Shown piece after piece: positions 18,163-27,484 of a DNA stretch of 64,000 bases. The stretch covers positions 41,466 through 105,465 of the forward strand of contig JALESH010000050.1 of assembly GCA_022781985.1 (NCBI GenBank). Reading direction: 5' to 3'. How positions within the stretch are numbered: the stretch's first letter is position 1; every line of letters begins with the position of its first letter. The position numbers and the translations under genes were made by a program. The notes under the pieces are model-generated. The model had not been told where the DNA came from and ran no database searches. It worked only from the letters and a program-made list of their open reading frames with translations. This stretch comes from Lachnospiraceae bacterium. Lineage in GTDB: Bacteria > Bacillota > Clostridia > Lachnospirales > Lachnospiraceae.

Positions 18163-19767
18163 CTACCTTACCTGCCACCATTTTTCCACATATCGATAGT
18201 TCCTTCCGCTTCCCTCTCTCTCCTTATCCAGCACAAGCATCAGGATCAGCGGATAGGATATGATGATGGGAAACATATATCTGAAATTACTCACAGGCCC
18301 CAGCAGATAGGTCATCCACAGAAGTACCAGGGGCAGGAGGGGAATAGCCCGCTTCCATCTCCCTTCCGCAGCCAGTGCGCAGGCTGCCGCAAGCAGCACC
18401 CAGATGGGCAGGGCCACCGAAAAGAACTGACGGATCACAGGCCATCTCAATATGCCCTCCTCCGCCCTGTCATACTCCGCCACCGCAGTATAAAACTGCC
18501 GCACACCTGGCAGCCTGTCCCTGTACTCAAAGGTATAGTGCCTGCTGAACAGCCCCAGAGAAATATAGGGATCCACCGTATCCGATTCCATATACCACAG
18601 AGGGGCGTTCAGCACAAGGAAAGCCTCTGCATACAGCCGCGGCTCCTTCCTCAGATACCGAAGCCACAGAGACCAGAACTCCCCCTTCTTTTTTTTATAT
18701 TCCTCTTCATGGAAGGTGAGCTTGATGGGATCCGCGAACTGCCTCTCATACCTCTCGATGTCCGGTATATATTTCAGCATCAGCTCCCTGTCGGCAGCAT
18801 CCAGATCCTCTTTTTCCTCCCGGTATACATTGGCAAGCTGGCTTAACGGCACCGAGAGCATCTCTCTGGCATACCCCGGCAGTACTCCCAGGCCCCGGTA
18901 AACCGGTCCCGTAATCAGAAAATATCCCGCAATCACACACAGGAACATCAACGCCGCCCGCTTTCTCTGCCCCCTGAACACCGCCAGAACCACGGCCGCT
19001 GTCAGAAGCATTACGTATATCATATTATTCCGGAACAGACAGGCCGCCAGACCCACCAGCACAAAGCAGGCCGGCCTTCCCCAGCCCTCAAAAAATCCTT
19101 CTGCATCCCTGCAAAACTCTGTAAGCAGCAGCGCCATCAACAGCACAAAGGCTCCAAAGAGGATATCCTTGGTGGTAATAAAAGAAAACAGCACAATAGA
19201 GGGGCAGAGGGCATACATCAGGAAAGCCGAAACCACAAGCCCCTTTCGCAGGCCTCTTTTTACCATATAATAGAGCACGCAGGTAAACACAGCCGTCAGA
19301 GCCAGCATCTGTGCTACCGAATACAGCACGATCCCGCTCTGCGCCACCCCCAGCCGCTGCTCCAGCCTGACACAGGCCGTCCAGAGAATGGTATGAAGGA
19401 AGGGCTGAAAATTATCAAAGGGTCTGAGTCCCAGAGCCTGCTCCGTGATCCTTTTGGAATCATAGCTCATTATCCCCGGAAAAAATGCAGCATAACAGGG
19501 CAGATAGCACAAAAACATCCCCAGCCACACAGCCAGCCAGCACCTCTTTTTCCCCGCCATGCGAAAGCCTCTTCCCCCTCCGCTTCCTTCAAAATTCCAG
19601 AGAAAATAATAAAGCAGCCCAAAGCCTCCCCACCCCAGCAGCAGCTCTGCCAGGGACCACAGCAGCCCCCGCTGCCCCCTGTCCATAAGCAGCCGCCCCA
19701 AAACCAGCGATGCCTCCAGGGCCGCTCCCGTCACTAATCCGCAAATTACCGCCTTTTTCTTCCCCAC
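18163..19767 (-). CDS. DUF6020-like polytopic membrane protein
   Basis: The 534-residue protein has about ten to twelve membrane helices and a soluble loop at about 300-400. It shares a ladder of motifs with the protein at 21625-23307: FPGIMSYDSKR versus YPGFFCYDAAY, the FLHTILW / LLHTWLL segment, TTKDILF versus TTKDSLF, and LFRNN. The family matches DUF6020, seen in clostridial surface-polysaccharide loci, and the acidic/tyrosine loop resembles GT-C enzymes. Inference: membrane transfer or modification of a lipid-linked sugar. The two copies suggest two acceptors or an old duplication. Confidence 0.78.
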   Translation of the reverse strand: MGKKKAVICGLVTGAALEASLVLGRLLMDRGQRGLLWSLAELLLGWGGFGLLYYFLWNFEGSGGGRGFRMAGKKRCWLAVWLGMFLCYLPCYAAFFPGIMSYDSKRITEQALGLRPFDNFQPFLHTILWTACVRLEQRLGVAQSGIVLYSVAQMLALTAVFTCVLYYMVKRGLRKGLVVSAFLMYALCPSIVLFSFITTKDILFGAFVLLMALLLTEFCRDAEGFFEGWGRPACFVLVGLAACLFRNNMIYVMLLTAAVVLAVFRGQRKRAALMFLCVIAGYFLITGPVYRGLGVLPGYAREMLSVPLSQLANVYREEKEDLDAADRELMLKYIPDIERYERQFADPIKLTFHEEEYKKKKGEFWSLWLRYLRKEPRLYAEAFLVLNAPLWYMESDTVDPYISLGLFSRHYTFEYRDRLPGVRQFYTAVAEYDRAEEGILRWPVIRQFFSVALPIWVLLAAACALAAEGRWKRAIPLLPLVLLWMTYLLGPVSNFRYMFPIIISYPLILMLVLDKEREGSGRNYRYVEKWWQVR

Positions 19768-19839
19768 TCCGGCTCTCCTCCCTCATCAGCAGCATTCCCG
19801 ATTGCCCGGCACAGATTCCTTCCAAAAGTCCTGCGCCCC

Positions 19840-21603
19840 CTATTCCCCAAACAGCTCTTCCTTCTGCTTCCTCCTGACCCTGCCCTCACTCACCTCATAG
19901 ATCACATCCGCATTCCGTATAGTGGTCAGCCTGTGGGCGATGATCAGCATCGTCTTTGTCCCGTGCAGCCTCTCAACGGACTCCATCACTGCCGTCTCGG
20001 TATCGCTGTCCAGTGCCGAGGTAGCCTCATCCAGCACCAGCACCTCCGGATCATGGTACAGGGCACGGGCGATCCCTATCCTCTGCCTCTGCCCTCCTGA
20101 CAGACGGATGCCCCGATCCCCCACAAAGGTATCCATCCCCTCCGGCAGGCTGTCGATAAACTCCCCGAGCTGGGCTTTTTCTGCAGCCTGATAAAGAGCC
20201 TCCTCATCAATATCCTCCTCCCTGACGCCAAAGGCAATATTGCTGCGTATGGTATCATCGGAGAGATAGATGGTCTGGGGGATATAGCCGATCTGGCTAT
20301 GCCAGATACTCATGTTCTTATAGACATTCAGATCATCCGCATATATTTTCCCCATCCGGGGCGGCAGCAGGCCCAGGATAATATCGATCAGCGTAGTCTT
20401 TCCCGCCCCCGAAGGCCCGATGAAGGCTGCTGTGCTTCCCTTGGGAATGACGCAGCTTACATCCTCCAGCACCGGCTTCTCCGTATTGGGATAGCAGTAG
20501 GTCACATGCTTCACGGCAATCTCCCTTTCCAGTTTCCAGGCGGGTTCTCCTGCCCCTTCCTTCTTCTCCTGCCGTCCCTGCTCCTCCTCAAAGCCCTCAA
20601 TGCTCTTTAGATCCCGATAGATCAGCTCCACCGAAGGGGTAGCATAGAGGATATTGTTCAGATGGTCGTTGATCCTCCCCACTGAGGGCAGCAGGCGGAA
20701 GGCCGCCACTGCAAACACCGCAAGCTGAGGGATAAAATCTATGATATCCTTCTGTCCGAAAAACATCTTGATCAACACCGCCAGCAGCAGTCCCGTCATA
20801 CAGACAGTTTCCACCACATACTTGGGCATGGCAGACAGCAGACGGTTATTTTTCAGCCCTCTCGCAAACTTAGCATAAAAGGCCTCATAGGAGGCAGTAA
20901 AAAACTCCTCCCTCTCCAGCACCTTGATCTCCTTGATCCCTCCCAGCGACTGATTCACCCATTGGAACAGCTTAGCCCTGTAATACTGGTTATCCCTGCC
21001 GATCCTCTTGGAATACTTTTTCGTAATAAATGTAAAGCCCCCAACGCACAGCACCAGCAGTCCCAGCACGATGGCCGTGATGGACTGGCTCACGATATAC
21101 AGATAAATACCGATGATCCCGCAGACCGCCAGCTCCGCCACCACCTCCAGGGTATGGATCAGAAACTGGGAAAACTGGGTGGTATCCTCCTGCATGCTGC
21201 GCTGCAGCTCTGCCACATTCTTATTCAGATGAAAGGAATATGGCTCTGACATATAGGTCTTCAAAAGCCTGGTGGAGATCCGCATCTGTGTATTGTAGCA
21301 GAACTTGATGATGCTGTTCTGCAGGATAGCCAGAAAAATATTCTTCACCACATAAATTACAATGATCACACCGGCAATCACCCCCAGGAAGCCCTCCACG
21401 GTGCCAAACCCTCCCAGCTCATAGAAAAAGCGCAGAAGAGGATTTTCCTGTATCTGCCCAGGCTCCATGATGATATTGATAAAAGGCATAAAAATCGAGA
21501 CGCCCATCAGCTCCAGCACACTGCCTATGATCATCATAAGCATGAGAAGGAACAGGCGAAGCTTGTCCTTATATGAAAAAATATAATTTAATCTGTTCAG
21601 CAT
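19840..21603 (-). CDS. PglK-like ABC exporter (lipid-linked glycan flippase)
   Basis: This 587-residue half-transporter has six membrane helices in residues 15-320 and an ATPase domain at about 360-587. The ATPase domain holds Walker A GPSGAGKTT (396-404), signature LSGGQ (501-505), Walker B VLVLDEATSALD (from 521) and the switch His in IIAHRLTT. The membrane part begins ELMGVSIFMPFINIIMEP, a pattern typical of the PglK group that flips undecaprenyl-linked oligosaccharides. It has a paralogue at 53363-55105 and sits between the two DUF6020-like genes. Likely role: moving a finished lipid-linked unit outward in an ATP-driven way, separate from the Wzx route. Confidence 0.85.
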   Translation of the reverse strand: MLNRLNYIFSYKDKLRLFLLMLMMIIGSVLELMGVSIFMPFINIIMEPGQIQENPLLRFFYELGGFGTVEGFLGVIAGVIIVIYVVKNIFLAILQNSIIKFCYNTQMRISTRLLKTYMSEPYSFHLNKNVAELQRSMQEDTTQFSQFLIHTLEVVAELAVCGIIGIYLYIVSQSITAIVLGLLVLCVGGFTFITKKYSKRIGRDNQYYRAKLFQWVNQSLGGIKEIKVLEREEFFTASYEAFYAKFARGLKNNRLLSAMPKYVVETVCMTGLLLAVLIKMFFGQKDIIDFIPQLAVFAVAAFRLLPSVGRINDHLNNILYATPSVELIYRDLKSIEGFEEEQGRQEKKEGAGEPAWKLEREIAVKHVTYCYPNTEKPVLEDVSCVIPKGSTAAFIGPSGAGKTTLIDIILGLLPPRMGKIYADDLNVYKNMSIWHSQIGYIPQTIYLSDDTIRSNIAFGVREEDIDEEALYQAAEKAQLGEFIDSLPEGMDTFVGDRGIRLSGGQRQRIGIARALYHDPEVLVLDEATSALDSDTETAVMESVERLHGTKTMLIIAHRLTTIRNADVIYEVSEGRVRRKQKEELFGE

Positions 21604-21624
21604 ATGAGCCTCCTTTTTCCCGTA

Positions 21625-23307
21625 TTATACCAATTGATTGACTCCTGCCACAAGAGGCAGGGCAAAAAACAGCACCAGATAGTATCTCACCAGCACAATA
21701 GGACCCAGGAGGCAGGTCAGGCAAAGGCAGAGCAGCATAAGCAGCAGGCCTGCTGCCGCCCTTTTGCTGTAGCACAGGGCGTAGGCCAGGGCATACAGCA
21801 GCACCCAGAGCATAGTTCCTACGGAAAACAGGATGGGAAGCACCGGCACTGTATCAAAGGTCATGTGGCGGGAAAAAAATCTATAGAAGCCCAGCAGTCC
21901 CGGCAGCCTGCTCTGAGCCTTTGCCGGTTCCTCCGTCTCCAGTGCAAAGTAGCAGCTTTCACTGCCCCGATAACGGGGCTTGGCATTTTCGCCGCAGTAG
22001 CCGTCAGGTATGGTGAAGGGATACCAGGCCTGGTAGGTCTGGAGCAGGAGGGCATCTATGTAGCTACCCGGAGCTTTTATCCCTATTCTCAGCCACAGCC
22101 GGACAAAATCCGGCAGAGTGGAATTCAGGCCCACATGGAGATTAGCCTTCACCGGGTCTGCCAGCTTCGGGCTGTAACGGCTCAGATCCTCCTCCGGGAT
22201 GAAGCTGTAGAGTCTGGCCCTGTCCTCCTCTTCAAAAAATGCTGCCCCTTCCTCCGCATAGGTTCTGGCCAGCTGCTGGGCAGGAACCGAAAGCATCTCC
22301 CGCAGCCCATTCCTGTCCTCCGCCTCCAGCAGGCCGGCCAGCCCCCTGGTCACCAGAAGAAAGACTCCCATGCAGGATATGGTCAACACCGCCGCTTTTT
22401 TTCTGCTCCCCCTTGACAGGAGCAGCAGGATGGGAAGGAAGATCAGCCAAGAATAAAAACCGTTATTCCGAAACAGCATGGCCAGCACCGCTGTTGCTGC
22501 ATAGAGGGCCACCCAGGCCGGCCTTTTAAAAAAGGCCTCCCCCTCCTTCAGCAGCTCAAACAGGGCCATCAGATGCAGCGTAACAAAAGCCGTAAAAAGG
22601 CTGTCCTTTGTAGTACACAGTCCAAACAGGGCACAGGTGGGATACAGGGCATAATAGAGCCAGGACAGCAGGAGCAGCCTTCTCCCTGCCCCCCTCCTCT
22701 CCATAAGCTCTAGGACAAGGCAGAAGCAAGCCGTGATCACCAGCATCTGCGTCACACAGAATATCAGTACCCCGGCCTCATAGCTTCCCAGATAAGCCTG
22801 GGCCAGGGTCAGGGTTCTGCCCAGCAGCCAGGTGTGGAGCAGAGGATGCTGCATATCATACACTCCTGCGGCCACTTCGTTAAACTGGTAGGCAGCATCA
22901 TAGCAGAAAAAACCGGGATATCCGGCCAGCAGCACAGGCAGCCAGCCCAGCAGCATCCCCCACTGGCGCAGCAGAAAAACAGGGATACCCTTCCAGCGCC
23001 TGAAGCCCCGGCAGGCCGCCGGATTCCGACGGGAACCTGCCTCCCCGGCTCCCGCCGGCCCGACAGCCCTTCCTCTGTGCAGAATGCGCAGGCTCCATAA
23101 AATAACCGGAAAAAGTATCAGGAACAAGACCAGAAAAGCCAGATGGGGCCAGGGGGAAAAAAAGACATACTGGCCCTTCCTCTCCATCTGCCAGCCTGCC
23201 GTCAGAAAAAAAGAGTACAGCAGGGCTGTCACTGCACTGACTGCTGTCTCCCTCTTCGTTATCCCTGCCGCCTTGATTCCATTCATTTTCAGCCCTTTTG
23301 TCCTCAT
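21625..23307 (-). CDS. DUF6020-like polytopic membrane protein
   Basis: The paralogue of the 18163 gene (560 residues) has the same helix pattern and shared motifs (YPGFFCYDAAY, LLHTWLL, TTKDSLF, LFRNN). The ATG at 23307 overlaps the upstream GT2 stop as ATGA; an alternative ATG at 23286 has AAAGGG six bases ahead. A basic loop of about 25 residues near 75-110 is specific to this copy. A GT-C-like role in sugar transfer outside the membrane is plausible, but no activity has been read directly from the sequence. Confidence 0.78.
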   Translation of the reverse strand: MRTKGLKMNGIKAAGITKRETAVSAVTALLYSFFLTAGWQMERKGQYVFFSPWPHLAFLVLFLILFPVILWSLRILHRGRAVGPAGAGEAGSRRNPAACRGFRRWKGIPVFLLRQWGMLLGWLPVLLAGYPGFFCYDAAYQFNEVAAGVYDMQHPLLHTWLLGRTLTLAQAYLGSYEAGVLIFCVTQMLVITACFCLVLELMERRGAGRRLLLLSWLYYALYPTCALFGLCTTKDSLFTAFVTLHLMALFELLKEGEAFFKRPAWVALYAATAVLAMLFRNNGFYSWLIFLPILLLLSRGSRKKAAVLTISCMGVFLLVTRGLAGLLEAEDRNGLREMLSVPAQQLARTYAEEGAAFFEEEDRARLYSFIPEEDLSRYSPKLADPVKANLHVGLNSTLPDFVRLWLRIGIKAPGSYIDALLLQTYQAWYPFTIPDGYCGENAKPRYRGSESCYFALETEEPAKAQSRLPGLLGFYRFFSRHMTFDTVPVLPILFSVGTMLWVLLYALAYALCYSKRAAAGLLLMLLCLCLTCLLGPIVLVRYYLVLFFALPLVAGVNQLV

Positions 23308-24263
23308 TTCTTCAGATCCCTTACCATCCGGTATAATTTCGTATTGAAATAAAACAACACCATGATCAGCTTCTTTTTTGCAGGAAGCCTGCTCTCCATC
23401 ACAGCCCGCCGCTCCCGGCGAAGCTCCTGCAAAAGAGCTGCCGCTTCCTTTTTCATCCCGTTTTTATCTGCCTGATTGTAAAAATGAATCATCAGATTGT
23501 ATTCCTGTGCCTTGGAAAGCTCCAGCAGCTCCCTGTCTCCTGTCTCCTCCAGAAATCGGTTTCTCTCCCGATGCACCTCCAGCTTATCCAGGGTCCTGAG
23601 AGAAAACCTTTCCTTTGTGGTGGAATCCTTCCGGATAGTACGGCTGTACAGGATCTCATTGACATATACATAGGTTCTGCATCTGTATAAGGCCTGACAC
23701 AGATAACAGTATTCCTCATGTATCCTTCCATCGGGAAAACGCAGGTCTTCTATGATCTCCCGCTTAAACAGCTTGGACCAGACGGAGGTGGAGGGATATC
23801 TGGATCTGTGCTCCATGTCCAGCTGCTTATGCAGCGCCTCCCTGCCGTCCAGCACAAAGACACCGCCCTCCTCCAGCTGATCCGGTGGAGGGCTGTTCCT
23901 TCCCACAAAGTTGCATTCCACCATTTCCGCAGCATGGGCTTCCATCAGCTCAGCCAGCCTCCGGTACATATCGGGCAGGGGCGCATCGTCACCGTCCACA
24001 AAGCCGATCAGCTCTCCGGTGGCCATCTCCATTCCCACATTTCTGGCATGGCTCTGTCCTGAGTTCTCTATGTGGCGCACCCTGATCCGGGCATCCCCGG
24101 CCGCATATGCATCGCAGATCCTGCCGCTGCTGTCAGTAGAGCCGTCGTCGATCAGAAGAATTTCCAGATTGGCATAGGTCTGCCCGCAAAGGGCCTCAAT
24201 CCCCTTCGCTATATATGCTTCTACATTGTAAATGGGAACAATAACACTGATTTTTTTATCCAT
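23304..24263 (-). CDS. GT2-family glycosyltransferase
   Basis: AAGGAG lies nine bases ahead of the ATG at 24263, so the track start at 24302 is rejected; 319 residues result. The GT-A fold begins ISVIVPIYNVEAYI, followed by LIDDGSTDSSG and the metal-binding FVDGDDAPLPD. The DGS and DGDD motifs are the nucleotide and metal sites of inverting GT2 enzymes. The C-terminal 100 residues are helical and basic, suggesting membrane contact. It is coupled to the DUF6020-like gene by an ATGA overlap, so the two may act in sequence. Confidence 0.92.
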   Translation of the reverse strand: MDKKISVIVPIYNVEAYIAKGIEALCGQTYANLEILLIDDGSTDSSGRICDAYAAGDARIRVRHIENSGQSHARNVGMEMATGELIGFVDGDDAPLPDMYRRLAELMEAHAAEMVECNFVGRNSPPPDQLEEGGVFVLDGREALHKQLDMEHRSRYPSTSVWSKLFKREIIEDLRFPDGRIHEEYCYLCQALYRCRTYVYVNEILYSRTIRKDSTTKERFSLRTLDKLEVHRERNRFLEETGDRELLELSKAQEYNLMIHFYNQADKNGMKKEAAALLQELRRERRAVMESRLPAKKKLIMVLFYFNTKLYRMVRDLKK

Positions 24264-24303
24264 ATTCTGCTCCTTCCGGCTCCCTGCAATCTGCCGGGCC
24301 ATC

Positions 24304-25365
24304 TCACAGCCTCCCCACTTCCTCCATGCACTCCAGCCACAGCCTGCTGATATTTTCCTCCGAATAGCTCTCCCTTATCTTCCTCCCATTTCGTGAAAGC
24401 TTCTCCGCCAGGGCTGCATCTGAGGCAATCCTTTCCATGGCCGCCTCCAGGGCCGTCACATCCCCCACCGGAACCAGGAGGCCATTATGACCGGATCGGA
24501 TACAGAGGCTGCTGCCTCCAATAGGGCAGTCGGTAGATATGGAGGGGATACCCATTGCCATAGCCTCCAGCAGGGAATTGGAGATTCCCTCATAGTCAGA
24601 GGAAAGCACATACATCCCCGCATCCCTGATTTTCTCAGTGACTTCCGAAGCAAAGCCTTCAAAGCTCACGGCCTGTCCTATTCCCAGACTCCGGGCCAGG
24701 CTGCCCAGCTCCTGCCCCAGGCTGCCCTCGCCGAAAAGCTGCAGCCTGTAGCGGGGATATTTTTTATGGAACAGGGCAAAGGCCTCCAGCAGCATTCTGT
24801 GGTTCTTCTGGGGCTCCAGACGCCCCACCGCTGCCACCGTCTCTTTCCGCTCTCCCTCATAGACCGGAGGCAGGCTCTGGGATACCGGATTGGGGATGAT
24901 CTTTCCCTTTTTCCTGATGCCGGCAGGAAAACAGGACCTGGCCTCCTCTGTCTGGAATACCAGCAGATCAGCCCTCCTGTAAACCAGATTCCTCAGTCGC
25001 TTATGGGGACAAGCCGCCGGGTCGTTGCGTTCTGAGATCAGCATTTTATGTCCCTGAAACAGGGAAGCTGCGGCGGCAAAGAAGCTGGTTCCCGGACCGA
25101 AGGAAATGATCAGGGCATCCCGATTGGCCCTGAAATACTCCCGCATTTTTTTGATGCGCATAAGCCGCAGTCTCATGCTGCCGCCGGAGGTGCCTCCCAT
25201 GCTCAGCAGCCGGATGCGCTCATCCAGCCTGTAGGCTACGGTGTCTCCAGCGGTCATCATTATGGTAACATCTATTCCCTTTTTTACAAACCGGTTGGCC
25301 AGGATGGAGATGACTCTCTCCGCACCGCCTCCTGCCAGGCTGACGATCACAAAGATAACCTTCAC
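24304..25365 (-). CDS. GT4-family glycosyltransferase
   Basis: The protein most likely starts at the GTG at 25365, which overlaps the previous stop as GTGA and yields MKVIFVIVSLAGGGAERV, the classic GT4 N-terminus (353 residues). AVGRLEPQKNH marks the start of the donor half, and EGISNSLLEAMAMGIP carries the E-x7-E pair. The GGGAERV loop is common in GalNAc/GlcNAc-type GT4 enzymes such as PglA/PglJ relatives. That is suggestive only. It should add one residue to the lipid-linked chain in the cytoplasm. Confidence 0.88.
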   Translation of the reverse strand: MKVIFVIVSLAGGGAERVISILANRFVKKGIDVTIMMTAGDTVAYRLDERIRLLSMGGTSGGSMRLRLMRIKKMREYFRANRDALIISFGPGTSFFAAAASLFQGHKMLISERNDPAACPHKRLRNLVYRRADLLVFQTEEARSCFPAGIRKKGKIIPNPVSQSLPPVYEGERKETVAAVGRLEPQKNHRMLLEAFALFHKKYPRYRLQLFGEGSLGQELGSLARSLGIGQAVSFEGFASEVTEKIRDAGMYVLSSDYEGISNSLLEAMAMGIPSISTDCPIGGSSLCIRSGHNGLLVPVGDVTALEAAMERIASDAALAEKLSRNGRKIRESYSEENISRLWLECMEEVGRL

Positions 25366-26435
25366 TTCCTCATACACTCCTTCATGTACTGCTCGATCTC
25401 CTCTGCCATATGTCTTTCATTCCATCTGTTCAGGATGGAATCCGCTGCACGCCGGCCCATTTCCTCCCGGCCCTTTTCATCTGTCAGAAGCTGTTCCAGC
25501 CTGCGGCAGAGATCCTCTGCATCTCCCGGCTCATACAGCAGGGCATCACAGCCCTCCCTCACGTAGTCTGTCATACTGGGAACCCTGGCCGCCACCACTG
25601 CCTTGCCCAGTGCCATCTGCTGCAGCAGAGTCATCTGGCCAAAGGAATAGAGGAAGGATTTCAGGGGCAGCACACAGAACAGGGCTCCCCGGATCTCCCG
25701 GATCAGCTCCGGCAGGGGCAGCACCGGCAGGCTTTCTACCTCAGGATCCTCAGCGTGGAAGCCGGGATGGCCCACCAGCCTCAGCTTCACCCTATGTCCC
25801 TGCTTTTCCTGCAGGAGTCCAAAGGCGCGGTAGAGGGTTTCCCAATCCCGTCTGGCATAGCCTACACAGAGGATATAGGATGCTTCTTCCCCGGCAGGAG
25901 CACTCTGCTGCCTGCAGAACAGGTCTGCATCGGTACCAAACTTAATAAAAGCTGACTGATCCACAAGCCAAGGGAAATATTTCTCGTAATATTCTCTCTG
26001 CCTGCTGGTATGGTAGATGATACCGTCGATGGAGCGGGAGGCAAACTGCATCAGCCGCAGTGCCCCTCCGCTTTCTGCCGCACTGTTGAAGGCTCCTATA
26101 TCAAAGACGATATGCTTTGCCTTTATGGGAAAAAAACGGCGCAGAAGACTGAGCGCCACGCCGCTCTGCATCCCATGAGAGAGGATCAGATCATATCCTC
26201 TCAGCCGGGGCAGCACCCTCAGGGTCTGCCAAACATAAAAGCGCAGCCTCTCCTTTTCCCAATGCTCCAGCCAGGGAAAACTGTGGATATCTGCCACATC
26301 CACCTGATGGGCTTCTTTGAAATACCGGAAGAACCAGTAGGGCTGTCCCTGAATATAATAATCCGGAGGCTGCTTGTCCGGCGGGGGACTGCTGCAGTAC
26401 TCCACCTTCCAGTTAACCAACATTAAAATCCGCAC
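25362..26435 (-). CDS. GT4-like glycosyltransferase
   Basis: This 357-residue GT-B protein starts at a GTG two bases after the radical SAM stop, with GGGGAAG eight bases ahead. VNWKVEYCSSPPPDKQPP is an unusual proline-rich acceptor loop near residues 7-25. LILSHGMQSGV and HTSRQREYYEKY are N-domain landmarks. The donor half has ILCVGYARRDWETL and QMALGKAVVAARV, where the usual EGFGLP segment is replaced by a less conserved FLYSFGQ stretch. It is a clear but divergent GT4 member; the substrate is unknown. Confidence 0.8.
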   Translation of the reverse strand: MRILMLVNWKVEYCSSPPPDKQPPDYYIQGQPYWFFRYFKEAHQVDVADIHSFPWLEHWEKERLRFYVWQTLRVLPRLRGYDLILSHGMQSGVALSLLRRFFPIKAKHIVFDIGAFNSAAESGGALRLMQFASRSIDGIIYHTSRQREYYEKYFPWLVDQSAFIKFGTDADLFCRQQSAPAGEEASYILCVGYARRDWETLYRAFGLLQEKQGHRVKLRLVGHPGFHAEDPEVESLPVLPLPELIREIRGALFCVLPLKSFLYSFGQMTLLQQMALGKAVVAARVPSMTDYVREGCDALLYEPGDAEDLCRRLEQLLTDEKGREEMGRRAADSILNRWNERHMAEEIEQYMKECMRK

Positions 26436-26437
26436 TG

Positions 26438-27472
26438 TTATCTTCCCCTATCCTTTTCCCCATCTTTATCCAAATCAATGAACCGGTTTTCCTTCAGGCT
26501 GTATTTTCCGCCCTTAAATAACTTGTGCCTGATGACCCACCAGCCGGGTACCCAGATATATCTGTGCATGGCAGGTGAGGCACTGCCTATCATCCAGCAG
26601 TTCCGGTCGCACCTTCTGGTACACTCCCGCACCTCCCTGGCTTGCCTGGAATTCCAGAGTTCCTCCCAGGACTGTTCCCTCAGGTTGCCCATCACAGCCT
26701 TTTTTTCCATTCCATTGCAGGGTATCACATCGCAGAAGGGGTCTATAAAGAAGGCATTTCTGGACATATCGCAGGGCAGCAGCCTCTTATTTCCGTAAAT
26801 ATAGTTGATCAGTCCATGGTTGAAATAGGCACGGAACCACTTCTTGGGGGACCTGCTTCGGAGCAGCTCATTGATGAGCTTTTCAAAGTTCTGTGCCACC
26901 TTCAGCTTGTCATCAATCTTATTGTCCGTCTTACGGAAATAGAAAGAATTGTGAAGGGTAGCCGTGGCAAATTCCATTCCCATCTCGTCGGAAATCTTAT
27001 ACAGGGGCACCAGATCCTCGCAGTTCATATCCTGTACCGTCATGCCGAAGCCTACGTCCGGATGTCCCATTTCCACCAGGGTCTTTAAGGTGCCGTAGCC
27101 CCTGTTGAACCCGTCCGGAATCCCCCGGATGGCATCGTTTGTCTCCTGCAGTCCTTCGATACTGATACGGATGCCCACCTTGGGGAACTCCCTGCACAGG
27201 GCCAGGATCCTGTCCGTGAAATAGCCATTGGTGGAGATGACGATACGGTCTGATTTTTTATACAGCTCCCTGACGATCTCAGGGATATCCTGACGGATAA
27301 AGGGCTCTCCGCCCGTAATATTGGTGAAGGCCATCTCCGGCAGCTTTTTGATATCCTCCAGTGTGATTTCCTCACTGGGCCTGGTAGGATCCCGGAAGCA
27401 GTCACACATGTTGCAGCGGGCGTTGCAGCGGTAGGTGACGATAACTGTTCCATATAGGGTTCTTTTTTTCAT
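26438..27472 (-). CDS. Radical SAM enzyme with SPASM-type C-terminal cysteines
   Basis: The 344-residue protein has the radical SAM cluster motif C-x3-C-x2-C in YRCNARCNMC (Cys16, Cys20, Cys23) and the SAM-binding NITGGEPFIR. After the partial TIM barrel, cysteines in LLPCDM, DPFCDVIPC, ECTRRCDRNC form a SPASM/twitch-like set that should hold one or two more Fe-S clusters. The family includes peptide maturases, dehydrogenases such as BtrN, and sugar epimerases. No RiPP precursor or peptide is seen nearby, and it lies between a GT4 gene and an AAA/PD-(D/E)XK gene. Inference: radical chemistry on a sugar or on the glycan carrier. The true substrate is open. Confidence 0.88.
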   Translation of the reverse strand: MKKRTLYGTVIVTYRCNARCNMCDCFRDPTRPSEEITLEDIKKLPEMAFTNITGGEPFIRQDIPEIVRELYKKSDRIVISTNGYFTDRILALCREFPKVGIRISIEGLQETNDAIRGIPDGFNRGYGTLKTLVEMGHPDVGFGMTVQDMNCEDLVPLYKISDEMGMEFATATLHNSFYFRKTDNKIDDKLKVAQNFEKLINELLRSRSPKKWFRAYFNHGLINYIYGNKRLLPCDMSRNAFFIDPFCDVIPCNGMEKKAVMGNLREQSWEELWNSRQAREVRECTRRCDRNCWMIGSASPAMHRYIWVPGWWVIRHKLFKGGKYSLKENRFIDLDKDGEKDRGR

Positions 27473-27484
27473 ATACTCTCCTCA

